64,000 nt of DNA from Bartonella bovis 91-4 (GTDB taxonomy: Bacteria; Pseudomonadota; Alphaproteobacteria; Rhizobiales; Rhizobiaceae): the NCBI RefSeq assembly GCF_000384965.1, contig NZ_CM001844.1, positions 62,001 through 126,000 of the forward strand. The letters run 5' to 3'. The notes under the pieces are model-generated. The model was not told the origin of the DNA, ran no database searches, and saw nothing but the letters and a program-made list of their open reading frames with translations. A program made the position numbers and the translations under genes. This document shows positions 63,637-64,000 of this stretch, piece by piece. Every line of letters starts with the position of its first letter. The first letter of the stretch is position 1.

Positions 63637-64000
63637 TTATTCATGTTCTATTTCAGAAAATTCTTGTGGTTTAAAATAATAAGCTGTTGAACAAAATTCA
63701 CATGTCACTGAAATTTGTTTGTTTTCGACTGTTTGAGCACGTTCTTTGGCAGAGAATTTATCTAATATCATTTTAATTTTTTTGCGCGAACAAGAACATT
63801 GGGCCACAATAGGAGAGGCTTTAAAAACTATAACGCCTTGTTCATGAAAAAGACGGAACAGTAATCGTTTAGGACCAACTTGAGGATCTGTAAGTTCTTC
63901 ATTTTCAAGAGTTGCAGTAAGTACTTTAACTTCTTGCCATTGATCTTTAAGTTGGGCATGGGTTTTTGTTTCTTGTACTTGTTTATGTACTATATGCGTT
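63637..64000 (-). CDS. hslO: Redox-regulated chaperone Hsp33 (C-terminal part)
   Basis: The window ends inside this gene; about 121 codons of its C terminus are visible on the minus strand. The reading contains RLLFRLFHEQGVIVF, then the zinc site CSCSRKKIK and VTCEFCSTAYYF (C-x-C ... C-x-x-C). That is the redox switch of Hsp33, which activates this holdase under oxidative stress. It is convergent with the Smr gene. A 7-bp inverted repeat (63602-63608 with 63615-63621) lies just beyond the stop. The family call is secure. Confidence 0.92.
   Translation of the reverse strand, partial: THIVHKQVQETKTHAQLKDQWQEVKVLTATLENEELTDPQVGPKRLLFRLFHEQGVIVFKASPIVAQCSCSRKKIKMILDKFSAKERAQTVENKQISVTCEFCSTAYYFKPQEFSEIEHE

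Overview
The window reads as an AT-rich chromosomal segment of a Bartonella-like alphaproteobacterium (Rhizobiales). The pointers are a BatS/BatR (ChvG/ChvI-type) two-component pair, a rhizobial cyclic beta-1,2-glucan synthase of about 2860 residues, a CP4-like (class II) EPSP synthase, a FYDLN acidic protein next to tRNA-Ala, a secB-fxsA-Tim44-Smr cluster, a def-fmt-truA operon, and many long AT-rich spacers typical of a reduced genome. The genus is inferred from protein similarity I recognise, not from a search.

Layout. 1-6.7 kb: end of a YgjP-like metallopeptidase, dapE, hemW-rdgB, a decayed rph remnant, hrcA-grpE and thpR. 7.6-10.2 kb: batS and batR. 11-15.6 kb: a periplasmic copper-chaperone-like protein, then dnaK-dnaJ behind a heat-shock-type promoter. 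16.3-26.3 kb: argB, an EamA transporter, lepA, dapD, a LOG-family protein, def-fmt-truA, rmuC and a lytic-transglycosylase-like lipoprotein. 26.7-32.6 kb: DUF1150, nth, rpmI-rplT behind a structured leader, pheS-pheT. 32.9-36.4 kb: a sitABCD-type Mn/Fe ABC transporter with a Fur/Mur-like operator and three hairpins downstream. 36.8-51.6 kb: a DUF454 protein, pncB, the giant cyclic glucan synthase, rpsA, and aroA-cmk. 51.8-64 kb: FYDLN protein, tRNA-Ala(GGC), ilvD, mutS, maeB, secB, fxsA, a Tim44-like protein, an Smr protein and the C-terminal part of Hsp33.

How the genes work together. Protein quality control is well represented (hrcA, grpE, dnaK, dnaJ, secB, hslO, def, lepA), as are translation (rpmI, rplT, rpsA, pheST, truA, fmt, tRNA-Ala) and DNA repair or nucleotide sanitation (mutS, nth, rmuC, rdgB). 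The envelope is served by dapD/dapE (diaminopimelate), the glucan synthase and the transglycosylase-like lipoprotein. batRS and sitABCD are the parts most tied to host adaptation.

I found no prophage, insertion sequence, CRISPR array, toxin-antitoxin pair, secretion system or other evidently novel system. The most interesting signals are small: an rph fossil, two loci with mutually exclusive hairpins (after dnaJ and after sitD), a structured leader before rpmI, a Fur/Mur-like palindrome, and genes missing from familiar rhizobial gene orders (rph, mltA, possibly the PTS genes after batS).
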